64,000 nucleotides of DNA from Tsukamurella sputi (GCF_007858445.1 NZ_VIGV01000001.1:248001-312000); one strand, 5' to 3'. Shown: positions 28,835 through 38,331, counted from the first letter of the stretch. Made by a program: numbers and translations. Notes: a model not told the origin generated them from the sequence alone.

Positions 28835-30331
28835 ATGGCCGAGCAGCGTGAGATCGAGACGAAGTACGAGGTCGGGCCGGAGACTGCGGCCCCCTCACTG
28901 GTGGGCGTTCCCGGCGTCGACCGCGTCTCGACCGACGAGGTCTTCCACCTGGTCGCGGTGTACTACGACACCGACGCCCTGGACCTCGCCGCCAACCGGA
29001 TCACGCTGCGCCGCCGGACGGGCGGCAAGGACGACGGGTGGCACCTCAAGCTACCCGACGGTGCCGACCGCCGCGAGGTGACGGTGCCGCTGGGCGACGA
29101 CGCCGACGCGCCGGAGGGCGCCTCGGCGGAGGTGCCGGCAGAGCTGGTGGAGCGCGTCCGCGCACTCGTGCGCGGGCGCGTCCTCGCCCCCATCGCCATC
29201 ATCGAGAACGAGCGGCACACGACGTACTGCCACGCGGTCGACGGGGAGCTCCTCGGCGAGTTCGTCGACGATCACGTGCATTCGGTGTCCCTGCTCCCCG
29301 ACGGGCCGGAGAAGAACTGGCGCGAGTGGGAGTTCGAGGTGCCGGACACCTCGCTGGGCCGTAAGACGGCGATCGCCGTCGACAAGGTGTTGCGGGCGGC
29401 GGGCGGCGAGCGACCGGACGCGGCGTCGAAGCTGGCGCGCGCGATCGACACCGAGGCCGCCCGGCCGCCCGTCGACCTACCCAAGAAGATCTCGCACGCG
29501 ACCGCGGGCCAACTGCTCACCGCGGCGCTCGCCGCCTACCGCGACAAGCTGCTGCGCGAGGACCCGCGGGTGCGGGCCCGCGGCGACGATGCGGTGCACC
29601 AGATGCGGATCGCCACGCGACAGCTGCGCAGCGTGCTGACCGAGTTCTCCGGTTTCTTCGAGGGACCCGCGCGCGCCGCGCTGAGCTCGGAGCTCAAGCT
29701 GCTGGCGTCGATCCTGGGCGCGGTTCGCGACGCCGAGGTTCTCGCGCAGCGGTTCGAGGACTTCGATGCGGACGGCGAACTCGGCGGCGCGGGCGCCGCT
29801 CTCGCGCATCGCCAGCACGCCGCCGAGGCGCGGGGCTGGGGCCGCGTGGAGCTGGCTCTGAACTCGGACCGGTACTTCGTGCTCCTGGACGCGATCGACG
29901 CCTTCATCGCCGATCCCCCGCTGCGCGAACGGGCGGATCAGCCGGCACTGAAGAGCCTGGCGCCGCTGCTGGACAAGCGGATCCGCTCCTTCGCCCGACA
30001 GTCGACGGTGCTGCTGGCGGACCCGTCGTGCACGGACGATGACGTGCACGCGATCCGCAAACACGCCAAACGGCTGCGCTACGCCTCGGCGGTGGTGGAC
30101 CCGGTGGTCCGCGGCGACCTGCGGTCCGAGGTCAAGGGGCTGTCGAAGGTGCAGACGCGACTCGGCGAGTTCCAGGATGCGACGATCGCCCGCGATGCCG
30201 TGGCCGATCTCGCGGCCGAGACGACTGATCCCGCGATCGCCTTCCGGCTGGGACGCATCGACGCGATCGAGGAGATCCGCGCCGGCCAGGCACGCGCCGC
30301 CCTACCGGGGATGCTCCGCGCGCTGCGCTGA
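28835..30331 (+). CDS. CYTH-CHAD domain protein (Rv2226-like)
   Basis: A 498-residue protein. The N-terminal CYTH domain (about 1-195) starts with EIETKYEV, the ExExK signature, and has the tunnel residues TLRRRTGGKDDGWHLKLP. The C-terminal CHAD domain (about 220-490) has VHQMRIATRQLRSVL, conserved His and Arg that bind phosphate groups, and DVHAIRKHAKRLRYA. CYTH enzymes hydrolyse inorganic triphosphate; CHAD domains bind polyphosphate. A polyphosphate/triphosphate role is the family inference. It ends 36 bases before the convergent cutinase gene. Confidence 0.88.
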   Translation: MAEQREIETKYEVGPETAAPSLVGVPGVDRVSTDEVFHLVAVYYDTDALDLAANRITLRRRTGGKDDGWHLKLPDGADRREVTVPLGDDADAPEGASAEVPAELVERVRALVRGRVLAPIAIIENERHTTYCHAVDGELLGEFVDDHVHSVSLLPDGPEKNWREWEFEVPDTSLGRKTAIAVDKVLRAAGGERPDAASKLARAIDTEAARPPVDLPKKISHATAGQLLTAALAAYRDKLLREDPRVRARGDDAVHQMRIATRQLRSVLTEFSGFFEGPARAALSSELKLLASILGAVRDAEVLAQRFEDFDADGELGGAGAALAHRQHAAEARGWGRVELALNSDRYFVLLDAIDAFIADPPLRERADQPALKSLAPLLDKRIRSFARQSTVLLADPSCTDDDVHAIRKHAKRLRYASAVVDPVVRGDLRSEVKGLSKVQTRLGEFQDATIARDAVADLAAETTDPAIAFRLGRIDAIEEIRAGQARAALPGMLRALR

Positions 30332-30367
30332 TCGCTTGCTAGGTCCCGTACCGCGGCCGGCCGGCCC

Positions 30368-31099
30368 CTACAAGCCGGCGATGCCCGCCAGGCGATTGCC
30401 GATGTCCGTGCCCGAGTACGAGTTGTGCGAGTTCGCCACCGTGGTGCCGAGGTCACCGGTCCAGTGGCACACCGGATCACCCGTGGTGCAGATCGTCAGG
30501 GTCCGGCCTCCCACACGCGGGGCCAGAGGCGCCGGATTGGCGCCGCTGACCAGCGCCGAGGCCTGCGCCATCCCCTGCGAGCGCGGCGCGGTGCCGAGGT
30601 AGCGGGTGGTGTCGTTCGGGATGCGGTCCGGATCGGCGATGAGCGCAGCAGCGGTGAACTGCGGGCGATCGCCCAGCCGCTGCAGCGCGCGGTGGACGGC
30701 GGCCGCGCCCTGGGAGTAGCCCGCCATCACGATCTTCGTCGACGGGCACGCCTTGACGACGATCTCGACATCGCCCTGGGTGTTCGCTGCGCCGGTGTTC
30801 ATGCTGGCGAGGAAGCCGCCGAGCTTGTCCAGCCCGGTGGGCACCGGCGCCGCCGGGTAGTAGATCGGGCGGATGGCGACCGTCTTCCCCGCCGCCCGGA
30901 CGCGGCCGGCGAAGGCCTGGGCCGCGGTGTTGACCATCGCGCCCAGACCGCCAGCCTCACGGCCCTCTCCGGAACCCGCGGCCCCGATGAAGGTGTAGTC
31001 GGCACACTCCGGGGCCGCCGTTGCCGGCGCCGCGAGAGCAGGGGCGAGCGGTGCGAGCAGGGCGACGGCGGCGGGAATGAGGACGAGGCGACGGCTCAT
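30368..31099 (-). CDS. Secreted cutinase-family esterase
   Basis: A 243-residue exported serine esterase with a signal peptide ending near APATAAPECADYTF. The nucleophile is in VMAGYSQGAAAV (GYSQGA), the catalytic Asp in TTGDPVCHW and the His in VANSHNSYSG, the triad of the cutinase fold. Paired cysteines (PECADY and CPSTKIV; ICTTGDPVC) are where cutinases form disulfides. Mycobacterial relatives (CULP proteins) act as lipases or phospholipases outside the cell. It ends on the far side of the CHAD gene, with a GC-rich imperfect repeat between, and starts 5 bases below the end of the RNB gene. Confidence 0.88.
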   Translation of the reverse strand: MSRRLVLIPAAVALLAPLAPALAAPATAAPECADYTFIGAAGSGEGREAGGLGAMVNTAAQAFAGRVRAAGKTVAIRPIYYPAAPVPTGLDKLGGFLASMNTGAANTQGDVEIVVKACPSTKIVMAGYSQGAAAVHRALQRLGDRPQFTAAALIADPDRIPNDTTRYLGTAPRSQGMAQASALVSGANPAPLAPRVGGRTLTICTTGDPVCHWTGDLGTTVANSHNSYSGTDIGNRLAGIAGL

Positions 31100-31103
31100 G
31101 TGC

Positions 31104-32525
31104 TCACGCTAGCGCCTTCTCGTACACGAAGGACACCTTTCGCGAGGTCACATCGGCGGTCTCGAGGCGGACCGTCACGCAACGCCCCTCGGGTGGCGCT
31201 CCGCTGCAGGGCGCGATCACGGCGGGCTCGTCGATCAGGACCTGATCCGCGCGCATCGTGACGGCCGAGAAACTCTCGCCCACCCGGTCAGCCAGGATCA
31301 CGGCCTCAGTGAGGTCGATGCAGGCGCGATCGACCTTGTTCGCCAGGGAGTTGGTGCGGCGCATCGTCTCGGCGACGTCGTCCAGTGCGTCCGACGCCCA
31401 GGCCGGCACCGGGGTGCCCGCGCACGCGGCGAGGCACACCTCGGTGGCGTAGCGGTCCGCCAGTCGCCGCAGCGGCGCGGTGACGTGGGCGTACGGTGCG
31501 CCTACCCCCGCGTGTCCGCGGTCCGCAGGTGGCTCCGGCGCCTGCGCGGTACCGAACGCCGCGTAGCCGGATCCGCGAAGCAGCCGCGCCGCGTCGCTCA
31601 TGACGGCCAGTCCCTGCGGCGTGCTCACATCGAGGCCGGCGAGGAAGTCGCCCACACCGACCTGCTGCGGCCAGTCCTGCCCCAGCGCCGCCGCGGTACG
31701 CCGCAGGTCGGCGACGGCACCGTCGGGCGCGGTGGGCAGCGTGCGCAACAGCCCCATCCCCGCCTTCAGCATGATCGCGGCCGCGCACACGCCGGTGAGC
31801 AGTGAGATCTGCGCATTGTGGGCGTCGAAGTCGGTGCGCGGCTCGATCCGCAGGGTCCAGCCGTCGGCCCCCTCGACGGCCTCCTGAGCGGGCAGGCGCA
31901 GGTCGATCGCGCCGTGCGCACGGCCCCAGGCGGCCCGCAGCGCCCCGACCTCCGGCAGCAGAGCGATGCTCGGGTGCACCCGCCCCGCATCGAAGTCCGC
32001 CTGGACCCCCTCGTAGTCCAGCTGAGCACGGGAGCGGACGACGGCGCGGCGCACCGTCGCGGAGACCACCTCGCCGCGCGCATCGAGGTGGATCTCCCAC
32101 AGCGCCGCCGGGCGGTCCTGCTCCGGGAGCAGCGATCCGGCGCCCTCGGACAGGGAACGCGGATGCAGCGGCACGGAACCGTCGGGCAGGTAGAGCGTCT
32201 GGCCCCGCTTGCGCGTCTCCGCTTCGAGCGCGCCGCCCGGAACGACGAGCGCGCCGACGTCGGCGATCGCGTAGTGCACCAGATAACCCGCGCCCTCGGC
32301 GGCGATGTGCACGGCCTGGTCGAGGTCTTTCGCGCCGGGCGGATCGATGGTGACGAACTCGATGTCGCGACGGTCCTCGCGCCCCTGCGCGCAGCGGTCG
32401 GAAACCGCCTGCGCCTCGGCCGCGGCGGCGGCCGGGAAGTCCTCGACCAATTCGAACTCGGTGCGGACCGACCCGAAGTCGACCGCGCTGGACGGGACGG
32501 GTCCGCGCATCGGGATACCGGTCAC
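31104..32525 (-). CDS. RNB-domain ribonuclease (RNase II/R family)
   Basis: A 473-residue protein starting at GTG 32525 (VTGIPMRGPVPS), 2 bases after the thioesterase stop, with GGAG upstream. The RNB domain begins VTIDPPGAKDLDQAVHI; in RNase II the same place reads D-x5-D-I-D-D. Here the last of the four metal aspartates is Gln. HYAIADVGALV is conserved, and the C-terminal half has the HVTAPLRRLADRY segment (RNase R: TSPIRRY). Proteins of this actinobacterial group commonly have DLDQ, so it is not a sign of decay. It probably degrades RNA 3' to 5'; the exact substrate is unknown. Confidence 0.8.
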   Translation of the reverse strand: MTGIPMRGPVPSSAVDFGSVRTEFELVEDFPAAAAAEAQAVSDRCAQGREDRRDIEFVTIDPPGAKDLDQAVHIAAEGAGYLVHYAIADVGALVVPGGALEAETRKRGQTLYLPDGSVPLHPRSLSEGAGSLLPEQDRPAALWEIHLDARGEVVSATVRRAVVRSRAQLDYEGVQADFDAGRVHPSIALLPEVGALRAAWGRAHGAIDLRLPAQEAVEGADGWTLRIEPRTDFDAHNAQISLLTGVCAAAIMLKAGMGLLRTLPTAPDGAVADLRRTAAALGQDWPQQVGVGDFLAGLDVSTPQGLAVMSDAARLLRGSGYAAFGTAQAPEPPADRGHAGVGAPYAHVTAPLRRLADRYATEVCLAACAGTPVPAWASDALDDVAETMRRTNSLANKVDRACIDLTEAVILADRVGESFSAVTMRADQVLIDEPAVIAPCSGAPPEGRCVTVRLETADVTSRKVSFVYEKALA

Positions 32526-32527
32526 GG

Positions 32528-33310
32528 CTACTCCGCCAGCGCCTCGACGCTCATGGCCGCCGCGGTGCGCTCCCCCGCCACGAGCCACGCGTACAGCACG
32601 TCGCCGTCACGGTGGGCCAGCAGCCGCGGCTCGTCCTCCAACTGCAGCGCCGAGTTGTGCTCGACGACGCCGCGCAGCGGGAGCCGCTCGCGCAGATCGG
32701 GCTGCGTGGCCAGCACCTCCTCGAGCGCCGTCCAGTACACGGCGTTGTTGACGTGCTGGATGATGTCCAGATCGGCGGCGCGCAGCAGGAAGGGCACCTC
32801 GACGGCGTCCGGGTGCGGTGTGGGATCGAGCCACTGCTTCCAGCGCAGGACGCCGGGCTCCGCCGCGGCGCCGAACGTGCTCAGGAAGGTCTCGCTCAGC
32901 GCCGACGGGGTCAGCGTGTCGATGTTGAAGTTGATCCAGAAGGCCTCGGTCTCGATCCGAGTGCCCTTCTGGCCGTCGATGCCGATGCGCACATTGCACC
33001 AGCGCGAGCCCATCTTCGACCCCCACCGCTCGACGCTGAGGATGTCGGGCTGCTCGCCGCCCTCGAGGATCTCGATGACGGTGCGCCGCACCACCCAGTA
33101 CGGGTGAACGTCCTCGTAGTCCACGTGGCGGAGGTGGTCCTGTCCCGTGTCCTGCAGGTAGCGGGCGACACCGTCGAACTTGAGACGACGGTCCGGGCTG
33201 ACGGCGTCGCCCCGGACGGACCGCTGAGCGGTGTAGATGGCGCCGGACTCGAGCAGTTCGGCGCGACGTTGCGGCTCGGTGATGCGCGGGGGCAGGGGTT
33301 CTCCGATCAC
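32528..33310 (-). CDS. Acyl-ACP thioesterase-like double-hotdog protein
   Basis: A 260-residue protein with two hotdog-like halves; the second has ADLDIIQHVNNAVYWTALEE, the catalytic-type D-HVNN motif of acyl-ACP thioesterases and 4-hydroxybenzoyl-CoA thioesterases. The first half has VDYEDVHPYWVVRRTVIEI. I start it at the GTG at 33310 (VIGEPLPP), 10 bases after the ABC permease stop. It probably hydrolyses acyl-CoA or acyl-ACP thioesters in the cytosol. It is in an operon-like run with the exporter genes upstream and the nuclease downstream. Confidence 0.78.
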   Translation of the reverse strand: MIGEPLPPRITEPQRRAELLESGAIYTAQRSVRGDAVSPDRRLKFDGVARYLQDTGQDHLRHVDYEDVHPYWVVRRTVIEILEGGEQPDILSVERWGSKMGSRWCNVRIGIDGQKGTRIETEAFWINFNIDTLTPSALSETFLSTFGAAAEPGVLRWKQWLDPTPHPDAVEVPFLLRAADLDIIQHVNNAVYWTALEEVLATQPDLRERLPLRGVVEHNSALQLEDEPRLLAHRDGDVLYAWLVAGERTAAAMSVEALAE

Positions 33311-33320
33311 CCGCCCGAGC

Positions 33321-34160
33321 CTAGTCGACGGTGCGCTTGTTGAAGGCCCGCACCGCCAGCGGCGCGAACACCGCCGTGAGCGCGACCGACCAGAGCACGG
33401 TGGCGAGCACCGGATGCTGCAGTGACCAGGGCGCACCCTCCCGCAGGGGAAGATCGTTCCCCCACAGTTCTCGCATCGCCTGGACCATCGAGGACACGGG
33501 ATTCCACTCCGCCACCGCCCGGAGCCACGGCGCCATCCCCGCGGTGGGTACGAAGGCGTTGGAGAGGAAGGTGATCGGGAACATCGTGGCGAACATGAAT
33601 CCGTTGACGGCCTCGATGGACTGCATCATGCAGCCCACGAGGATCCCGAACCAGATCATGGCGAAGCCGAACATCAGGAGCACGAGGAAGCCCAGCACCG
33701 CGTCCACCGGGTTCGTGCGGATCCGCCAGCCGATGGCGAGGCCGGTGAGGCACATGACGACGATGCCGATCGAGGAGTGCAGGAGGCTCGCGATACTGCG
33801 ACCGATGAGCACCGAGGCACGGCTGATCGGCAGCGAACGGAAGCGGTCGATCACGCCCTTCTCGAGGTCGGTCGTCAGGCCGCCGGCCACCACGAAGCAG
33901 GTGAAGACCATGGTCTGCCCCAGGATGCCGGGGAGCAGGTACTCGCGGTAGGACACGCCCTCCGTGGGGATCGCCGATCCGAAGACGAACGCGAACAGCA
34001 CCGTGAACATGATCGGCTGGATGGTGACGTCCGACAGCATCTCCGGCATGCGCTTGGTGTGGATCATGCTGCGCCGAACCATGATCCAGGACTGCTTCCA
34101 GAGACTGGTCTGATGCGTCTCGACGCCGCCGACGCCGACGGCCGAGGTGGTGGCGGTCAT
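33321..34160 (-). CDS. ABC-2 family membrane permease (DrrB-like)
   Basis: A 279-residue permease with six hydrophobic spans and the ABC-2 pattern (PIMFTVLFAFVFGSAIP near 50-70; LPGILGQTMVFT; FLSNAFVPTAGMAPWLRAVAEWNPVS near 200). The latter NAFVPT-WL-NP signature is typical of daunorubicin-type DrrB permeases. Its ATG overlaps the ATPase stop by 4 bases. It should form an exporter with the ATPase gene just upstream. Confidence 0.88.
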   Translation of the reverse strand: MTATTSAVGVGGVETHQTSLWKQSWIMVRRSMIHTKRMPEMLSDVTIQPIMFTVLFAFVFGSAIPTEGVSYREYLLPGILGQTMVFTCFVVAGGLTTDLEKGVIDRFRSLPISRASVLIGRSIASLLHSSIGIVVMCLTGLAIGWRIRTNPVDAVLGFLVLLMFGFAMIWFGILVGCMMQSIEAVNGFMFATMFPITFLSNAFVPTAGMAPWLRAVAEWNPVSSMVQAMRELWGNDLPLREGAPWSLQHPVLATVLWSVALTAVFAPLAVRAFNKRTVD

Positions 34161-35143
34161 GCGGAGACCTCCTCGGAGTCCGTCGCGTCGGTCTCGGCCC
34201 GGCGCCCGGTGAGGGAGAGGAAGACATCGTCGAGGCTGGGCCGCGAGAGGCCGAGATCGTCGACCTCGATGCCGCTCTCCGCGAGCAGCTCGACGGCCCG
34301 GTTCAGGTCGGCCAGGCCGTTCGCCGGGCTGCTGACCTGGCGCGCCCCCTCGTCGACGAAGACCTCGCTGCCGAGCTGCGCCAGGGTGTCCCGCGCCCGC
34401 GGGAGATCGGCGGCGGCCGAGACCGTGAGCACGAGGCTGGCCGCGCCGGCGCGCTCCTTGAGCTGGAGCGGAGTGCCCTGGGCGATGATCCGCCCCTTGT
34501 CGATGACGATGATCTCGTCCGCCAGCTGATCCGCCTCCTCAAGGTACTGCGTGGTGAGGAGCAGCGTGGTGCCGTTGGACACGAGCATGCGCAGCACGTC
34601 CCAGAGCTCGGAGCGGGCGCGCGGATCCAGACCGGTCGTGGGCTCGTCGAGGAAGAGCACCGGCGGCGCGGTGAGCAGGCTGACCGCCAGATCCAGCCGC
34701 CGGCGCATGCCGCCCGAATAGGCCTTCACCTGCTTGTCTGCGGCCGTGGTCAGCGAGAACTGTTCGAGCAGCTCCGCGCTGCGCCGCTTCAGCGCGGCGC
34801 GCGGGATGCCGTACAACCCGCCGATCATGGCCAGGTTCTCGCGGCCGGTGAGGATCTCATCCACCGTGGCGGCCTGGCCGGTGAGCCCCATGTTGCGGCG
34901 CACCTCGATGGGGTTCTCCCGTACGTCGTACCCCGCGATGCGCGCAGTGCCCTCCGTGGGCGGCGACAGCGTGGTCATCATCCGGACAGTGGTCGTTTTG
35001 CCCGCACCGTTGGGCCCGAGGAGCCCGAGGACCGAGCCCCGGGGGACGCGGAAACTGACGCCGTCCACCGCCGTGAAATCGCCGAATCGTTTCACCAGGC
35101 CGATCGCCTCGATGGCCCAGTCACCGCTCTCACCGTGTGTCAT
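34157..35143 (-). CDS. ABC transporter ATPase (DrrA-like)
   Basis: A 328-residue ATPase starting at ATG 35143. Walker A GPNGAGKTTT, the signature YSGGMRRRLDLA, Walker B PVLFLDEPTTGLD and the downstream GTTLLLTTQYLEEADQLAD follow in order. The last 100 residues form the DrrA-type C-terminal domain (AAADLPRARDTL). Paired with the overlapping permease gene, it makes a drug/lipid-export type system; the M. tuberculosis DrrA/DrrB counterparts export phthiocerol lipids, but no such claim is made here. Confidence 0.9.
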   Translation of the reverse strand: MTHGESGDWAIEAIGLVKRFGDFTAVDGVSFRVPRGSVLGLLGPNGAGKTTTVRMMTTLSPPTEGTARIAGYDVRENPIEVRRNMGLTGQAATVDEILTGRENLAMIGGLYGIPRAALKRRSAELLEQFSLTTAADKQVKAYSGGMRRRLDLAVSLLTAPPVLFLDEPTTGLDPRARSELWDVLRMLVSNGTTLLLTTQYLEEADQLADEIIVIDKGRIIAQGTPLQLKERAGAASLVLTVSAAADLPRARDTLAQLGSEVFVDEGARQVSSPANGLADLNRAVELLAESGIEVDDLGLSRPSLDDVFLSLTGRRAETDATDSEEVSA

Positions 35144-35175
35144 GGGGCAACGGTAGTGCGGTGCACCGACAAGTT

Positions 35176-35649
35176 CTACGAATTTTGCACGTGGCGGTGG
35201 GCGCGCTCGATCAGCCCGACCACGTCTCCGTCGGCGACGGGGTTCACCATCGAGACCCAGCCCAGCTTGGCGTAGAGCGGATGCGGGATCACGGCGTCGT
35301 CGGCGGCGTAGTCCCACTCGCCCGCGTGGGCCGCGTGCTCCGCGGGCGGGTAGCCGATCAGCTCGGCGAAGGCCTCGCGCCCCACAGTGGCGTTGAGCCG
35401 GAAGGCGCCTGGCCGGTCCAGGTCGGAGCGCTCGTCGTCGGGGTAGTTCTTGGTGATGACGGTGAGGTAGGGCATGACGCCGGGTTCGCCGTCGGGCGTG
35501 AAGTAGACGAAGGTATCGCCCCAGGCGATCTCGGGCACCGGGGTCTTCCCGTCGGCCGCGAGCGCACCCGGGGCGATCGTCTCGACGGTCGAGTCGGGTA
35601 GCTCCCGCAGGAGGGCGATGACGGCGTCGCGGGCGGTCGGTTCGGTCAC
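35176..35649 (-). CDS. DUF6194-like protein of unknown function
   Basis: A 157-residue cytosolic protein with no catalytic motif that I can recognise. Features: EIAWGDTFVYFTPDG, PYLTVITKNYPDDERSDLDR, LNATVGREAFAELIGYPP and LGWVSMVNPVAD, which resemble the actinobacterial DUF6194 family. It has no signal peptide or membrane span. It lies between the ABC exporter genes and the DUF2127 gene, all on one strand. Confidence 0.7.
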   Translation of the reverse strand: MTEPTARDAVIALLRELPDSTVETIAPGALAADGKTPVPEIAWGDTFVYFTPDGEPGVMPYLTVITKNYPDDERSDLDRPGAFRLNATVGREAFAELIGYPPAEHAAHAGEWDYAADDAVIPHPLYAKLGWVSMVNPVADGDVVGLIERAHRHVQNS

Positions 35650-35658
35650 CTCTGCAAA

Positions 35659-36396
35659 CTACTCGCCGGCGCGGCGCACCGTCAGGACGCTCTCCGATTC
35701 GCGCTCCGCGCGGTAGGCCTTCGCACCGCCGTTGACGCCGAACAGGCGCTTGCTCCAGACCAGCCAGACCACCGCGGCGATGTTGATGACGAGCGCGCCC
35801 GCGCGCAGTACCGTGACCTTCTCGGTGATCTCGTAGATCTCGAGGGGCAGGAACGCCGAGGTCGCGATCACCGCGAAGTACTCTCCCCACCGGGCGCCGA
35901 GCCACAGCCCGACGGCCTCGACGAGTTCGATCACGGCGTACGCAACCAGGCCGACGGCGATCCACGCCAGCGCGGTGCCGGAGAGCCCGAGCGCCTTGTC
36001 GATCGTGCTGACGATCCGCGAATCGCCCACGTTGAAGCCCAGTTGACTGAGGATCGGCAGCTTCTCCTGGAAGACCTCACGCAGGTGCACCCGAGAGTCC
36101 CGGAACTGCCACACCACCACGCCGCCGGCGAGGAAGATCAGGCCGCGGACGACCCGCTCGACGGCGAGGAAGCGCATGATCAGTTCGTCGCGCAGGGCCC
36201 GGCCTCGCGGGACCGACGGTGCGTGCGCCGCCGGCCCGGAGCCGTGCGGTTCGCCGACGACGAAGTCGTCGCAGCGGAGGCAGCGCCACGCCTGCCCCTC
36301 GGGGGTCTCGGCGTGGACGCGCTCGCGCAGGTCGGCCTCGTCGGGCGCGTACGTGACGTGCCCGCGGGCGCCGCAGGAGAGCAAGGACAGATCCAT
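35659..36396 (-). CDS. DUF2127 membrane protein
   Basis: A 245-residue protein. The N-terminal 35 residues carry Cys pairs (LSCGARGHVTYAP; WRCLRCDDFVV) that look like a small zinc-binding segment, unusual for the family. After this come four spans (RGLIFLAGGVVVWQF; ALAWIAVGLVAYAVIELVEAVGLWLG; YFAVIATSAFLPLEIYEI; AGALVINIAAVVWLVW). EAVGLWLGARWGEYFAVIAT is the DUF2127 core. Function unknown. rnpB lies 61 bases upstream on the same strand. Confidence 0.75.
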   Translation of the reverse strand: MDLSLLSCGARGHVTYAPDEADLRERVHAETPEGQAWRCLRCDDFVVGEPHGSGPAAHAPSVPRGRALRDELIMRFLAVERVVRGLIFLAGGVVVWQFRDSRVHLREVFQEKLPILSQLGFNVGDSRIVSTIDKALGLSGTALAWIAVGLVAYAVIELVEAVGLWLGARWGEYFAVIATSAFLPLEIYEITEKVTVLRAGALVINIAAVVWLVWSKRLFGVNGGAKAYRAERESESVLTVRRAGE

Positions 36397-36457
36397 CGGA
36401 TCAGGCTAGCGCCGGTACGAGGCGGCGGCACCCTGATGAATCGGGCGATTCGGGGCG

Positions 36458-36871
<414 letters not shown>

Positions 36872-36903
36872 CGCGCCGACCAGGATACCCCGTGGCGAGG
36901 CGG

Positions 36904-37566
36904 TCAGAGTGCGGCCGTGCGGTTGACCTGGCGGACCGACGCGCCGCCGTCGGGGTAGAAGTCGGCGATCGAGATCGACGCCAGGTCGAGGTGCAGCCGG
37001 TACAGCAGCTGCGGCCCCACGTCGAGGGCGATGCGCAGGGCCGTCTTGATCGGCGTGACGTGCGAGACCAGGAGCACTGTGCGGCCCCCGTATTCGGTGG
37101 TGACCCGGTCCAGGAGCGCGGCGACGCGCAGGTGCACCTCGTCGAAGCTCTCGCCGCCCGGCGGGGCGACGGAGGTATCACCCAGCCACCGGCCGTGGAG
37201 CTCGGGATCGCGGGCCCGGGCCTCGCCGAAGGACAGTCCCTCCCAGTCGCCGAAATCCGTCTCGATCAGGCCGTCCTCCACCGCGACGGTGAGGCCGCGA
37301 TCGGCGTTCACGGCGTCGGCCGTCTGCCGGGCACGATCCAGCGGCGAGGAGAGGATCACGTCGATCTCCGTGCCGCGCAGCAGTTCCGCGGCGGCCGCCG
37401 CCTGCTCGCGCCCCAGATCGGTGAGCGACGGGTTACCACGGCCCGAGTACAGCCGCTCCACCGAAGCGGGCGTCTGGCCGTGCCGCAACAGGATCAGGCG
37501 GGTCGGTTCGTGCTCCGAGGTCGTCCAGCCGCCGCGCTGCGTCGCGCCACCCTGCGCCCGGGTCAT
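36904..37566 (-). CDS. Histidine phosphatase-family protein, lacking the RNase H part of Rv2228c
   Basis: A 220-residue phosphatase with the phosphohistidine motif LILLRHGQTPASVERLYSG and the second histidine region VLLVSHVTPIKTALR. In M. tuberculosis the syntenic gene Rv2228c fuses an N-terminal RNase HI domain to this phosphatase and acts as alpha-ribazole phosphatase/RNase H. Here only about 20 linker residues precede the phosphatase, and the ATG (37566) overlaps the zinc-ribbon stop by 4 bases, so no RNase H domain is encoded here. The cobD gene downstream fits a cobalamin role, but phosphoglycerate-mutase-like activity is also possible. Confidence 0.82.
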   Translation of the reverse strand: MTRAQGGATQRGGWTTSEHEPTRLILLRHGQTPASVERLYSGRGNPSLTDLGREQAAAAAELLRGTEIDVILSSPLDRARQTADAVNADRGLTVAVEDGLIETDFGDWEGLSFGEARARDPELHGRWLGDTSVAPPGGESFDEVHLRVAALLDRVTTEYGGRTVLLVSHVTPIKTALRIALDVGPQLLYRLHLDLASISIADFYPDGGASVRQVNRTAAL

Positions 37567-38321
37567 TCTTCGGGCTTGCCCTGCGGCAGGCCGGACTCGA
37601 AGGTGCGCACCAGGATCGCGCCGCACTCGTCGCAGTGCACGACCTCGTCTGCCGGCGTGCGCGCCACCCCGTCCAGGAAGCCGCGGTCGAGCTCGAGGCG
37701 GCAGGCTCCGCACCGTCGGGCCTGCAGGAGCCCGGCCCCCGTACCGGAGTTCTTCCGGCATCGCTCGTACTCCGCGTACAGGTCCTGCGGGAGCTTTCCG
37801 ACGGTGTCCTCGCGCGTGGCAGCCGTGCGGGCCCTCGCGACGTCGATGTCCTTGACGGCCTCCTCCCGTCGGCGCGCCACCGCGGCGATCTCCTCGCTCG
37901 TCGCGTTCACGACGGCCTCGGCGCGCTGCTGGTCGAGCGCGACGGCCTCGCGCTTCTCCATGAGTTCGAGCTCCTCGTCCTCCAGGACGGACTGGCGGCG
38001 CTCCAGGCCGCGCAGCTCGTGTTCGATCTCGGTCAGCTGCTTCGCCGGAACCGCACCGGAGGCCAGCAGCTCGCGGTCCTTCTGCTCGCGGAGGCGGGTC
38101 TGCTCGACCTCCTTCTCGAGCTTGGTGATGTCGCGGTCCAGGTCCTCCACCAGGATCGACACCCGCACCGACTCGTCGCGCTCGGTGGTCGCGCGCTTCT
38201 CGAGTTCGGCGATCTCGGCGTCCTCGGGAAGGTGGGTGGCGCGGTGCGCCAGGCGGGCGATCTCCGCGTCGACCTCGGCGAGGTCCAGCAGGATGCGTTG
38301 AGCAGCCGGATCAGCGTTCAT
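37563..38321 (-). CDS. Coiled-coil C4-type zinc-ribbon protein (Rv2229c-like)
   Basis: A 252-residue protein. Residues 1-195 form a long helical hairpin of charged heptads (LEKRATTERDESV, LEDLDRDITKLEKEVEQTR, ERRQSVLEDEELELMEKRE), and residues 205-240 hold a zinc ribbon with CGACRLELD and CDECGAILVR. The Helicobacter HP0958-type family shows the same layout and acts in RNA binding, but no function is proven for the actinobacterial members. The stop overlaps the phosphatase ATG by 4 bases, and the start is 10 bases after nif3. Confidence 0.88.
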   Translation of the reverse strand: MNADPAAQRILLDLAEVDAEIARLAHRATHLPEDAEIAELEKRATTERDESVRVSILVEDLDRDITKLEKEVEQTRLREQKDRELLASGAVPAKQLTEIEHELRGLERRQSVLEDEELELMEKREAVALDQQRAEAVVNATSEEIAAVARRREEAVKDIDVARARTAATREDTVGKLPQDLYAEYERCRKNSGTGAGLLQARRCGACRLELDRGFLDGVARTPADEVVHCDECGAILVRTFESGLPQGKPEE

Positions 38322-38331
38322 CTGCGCCACT

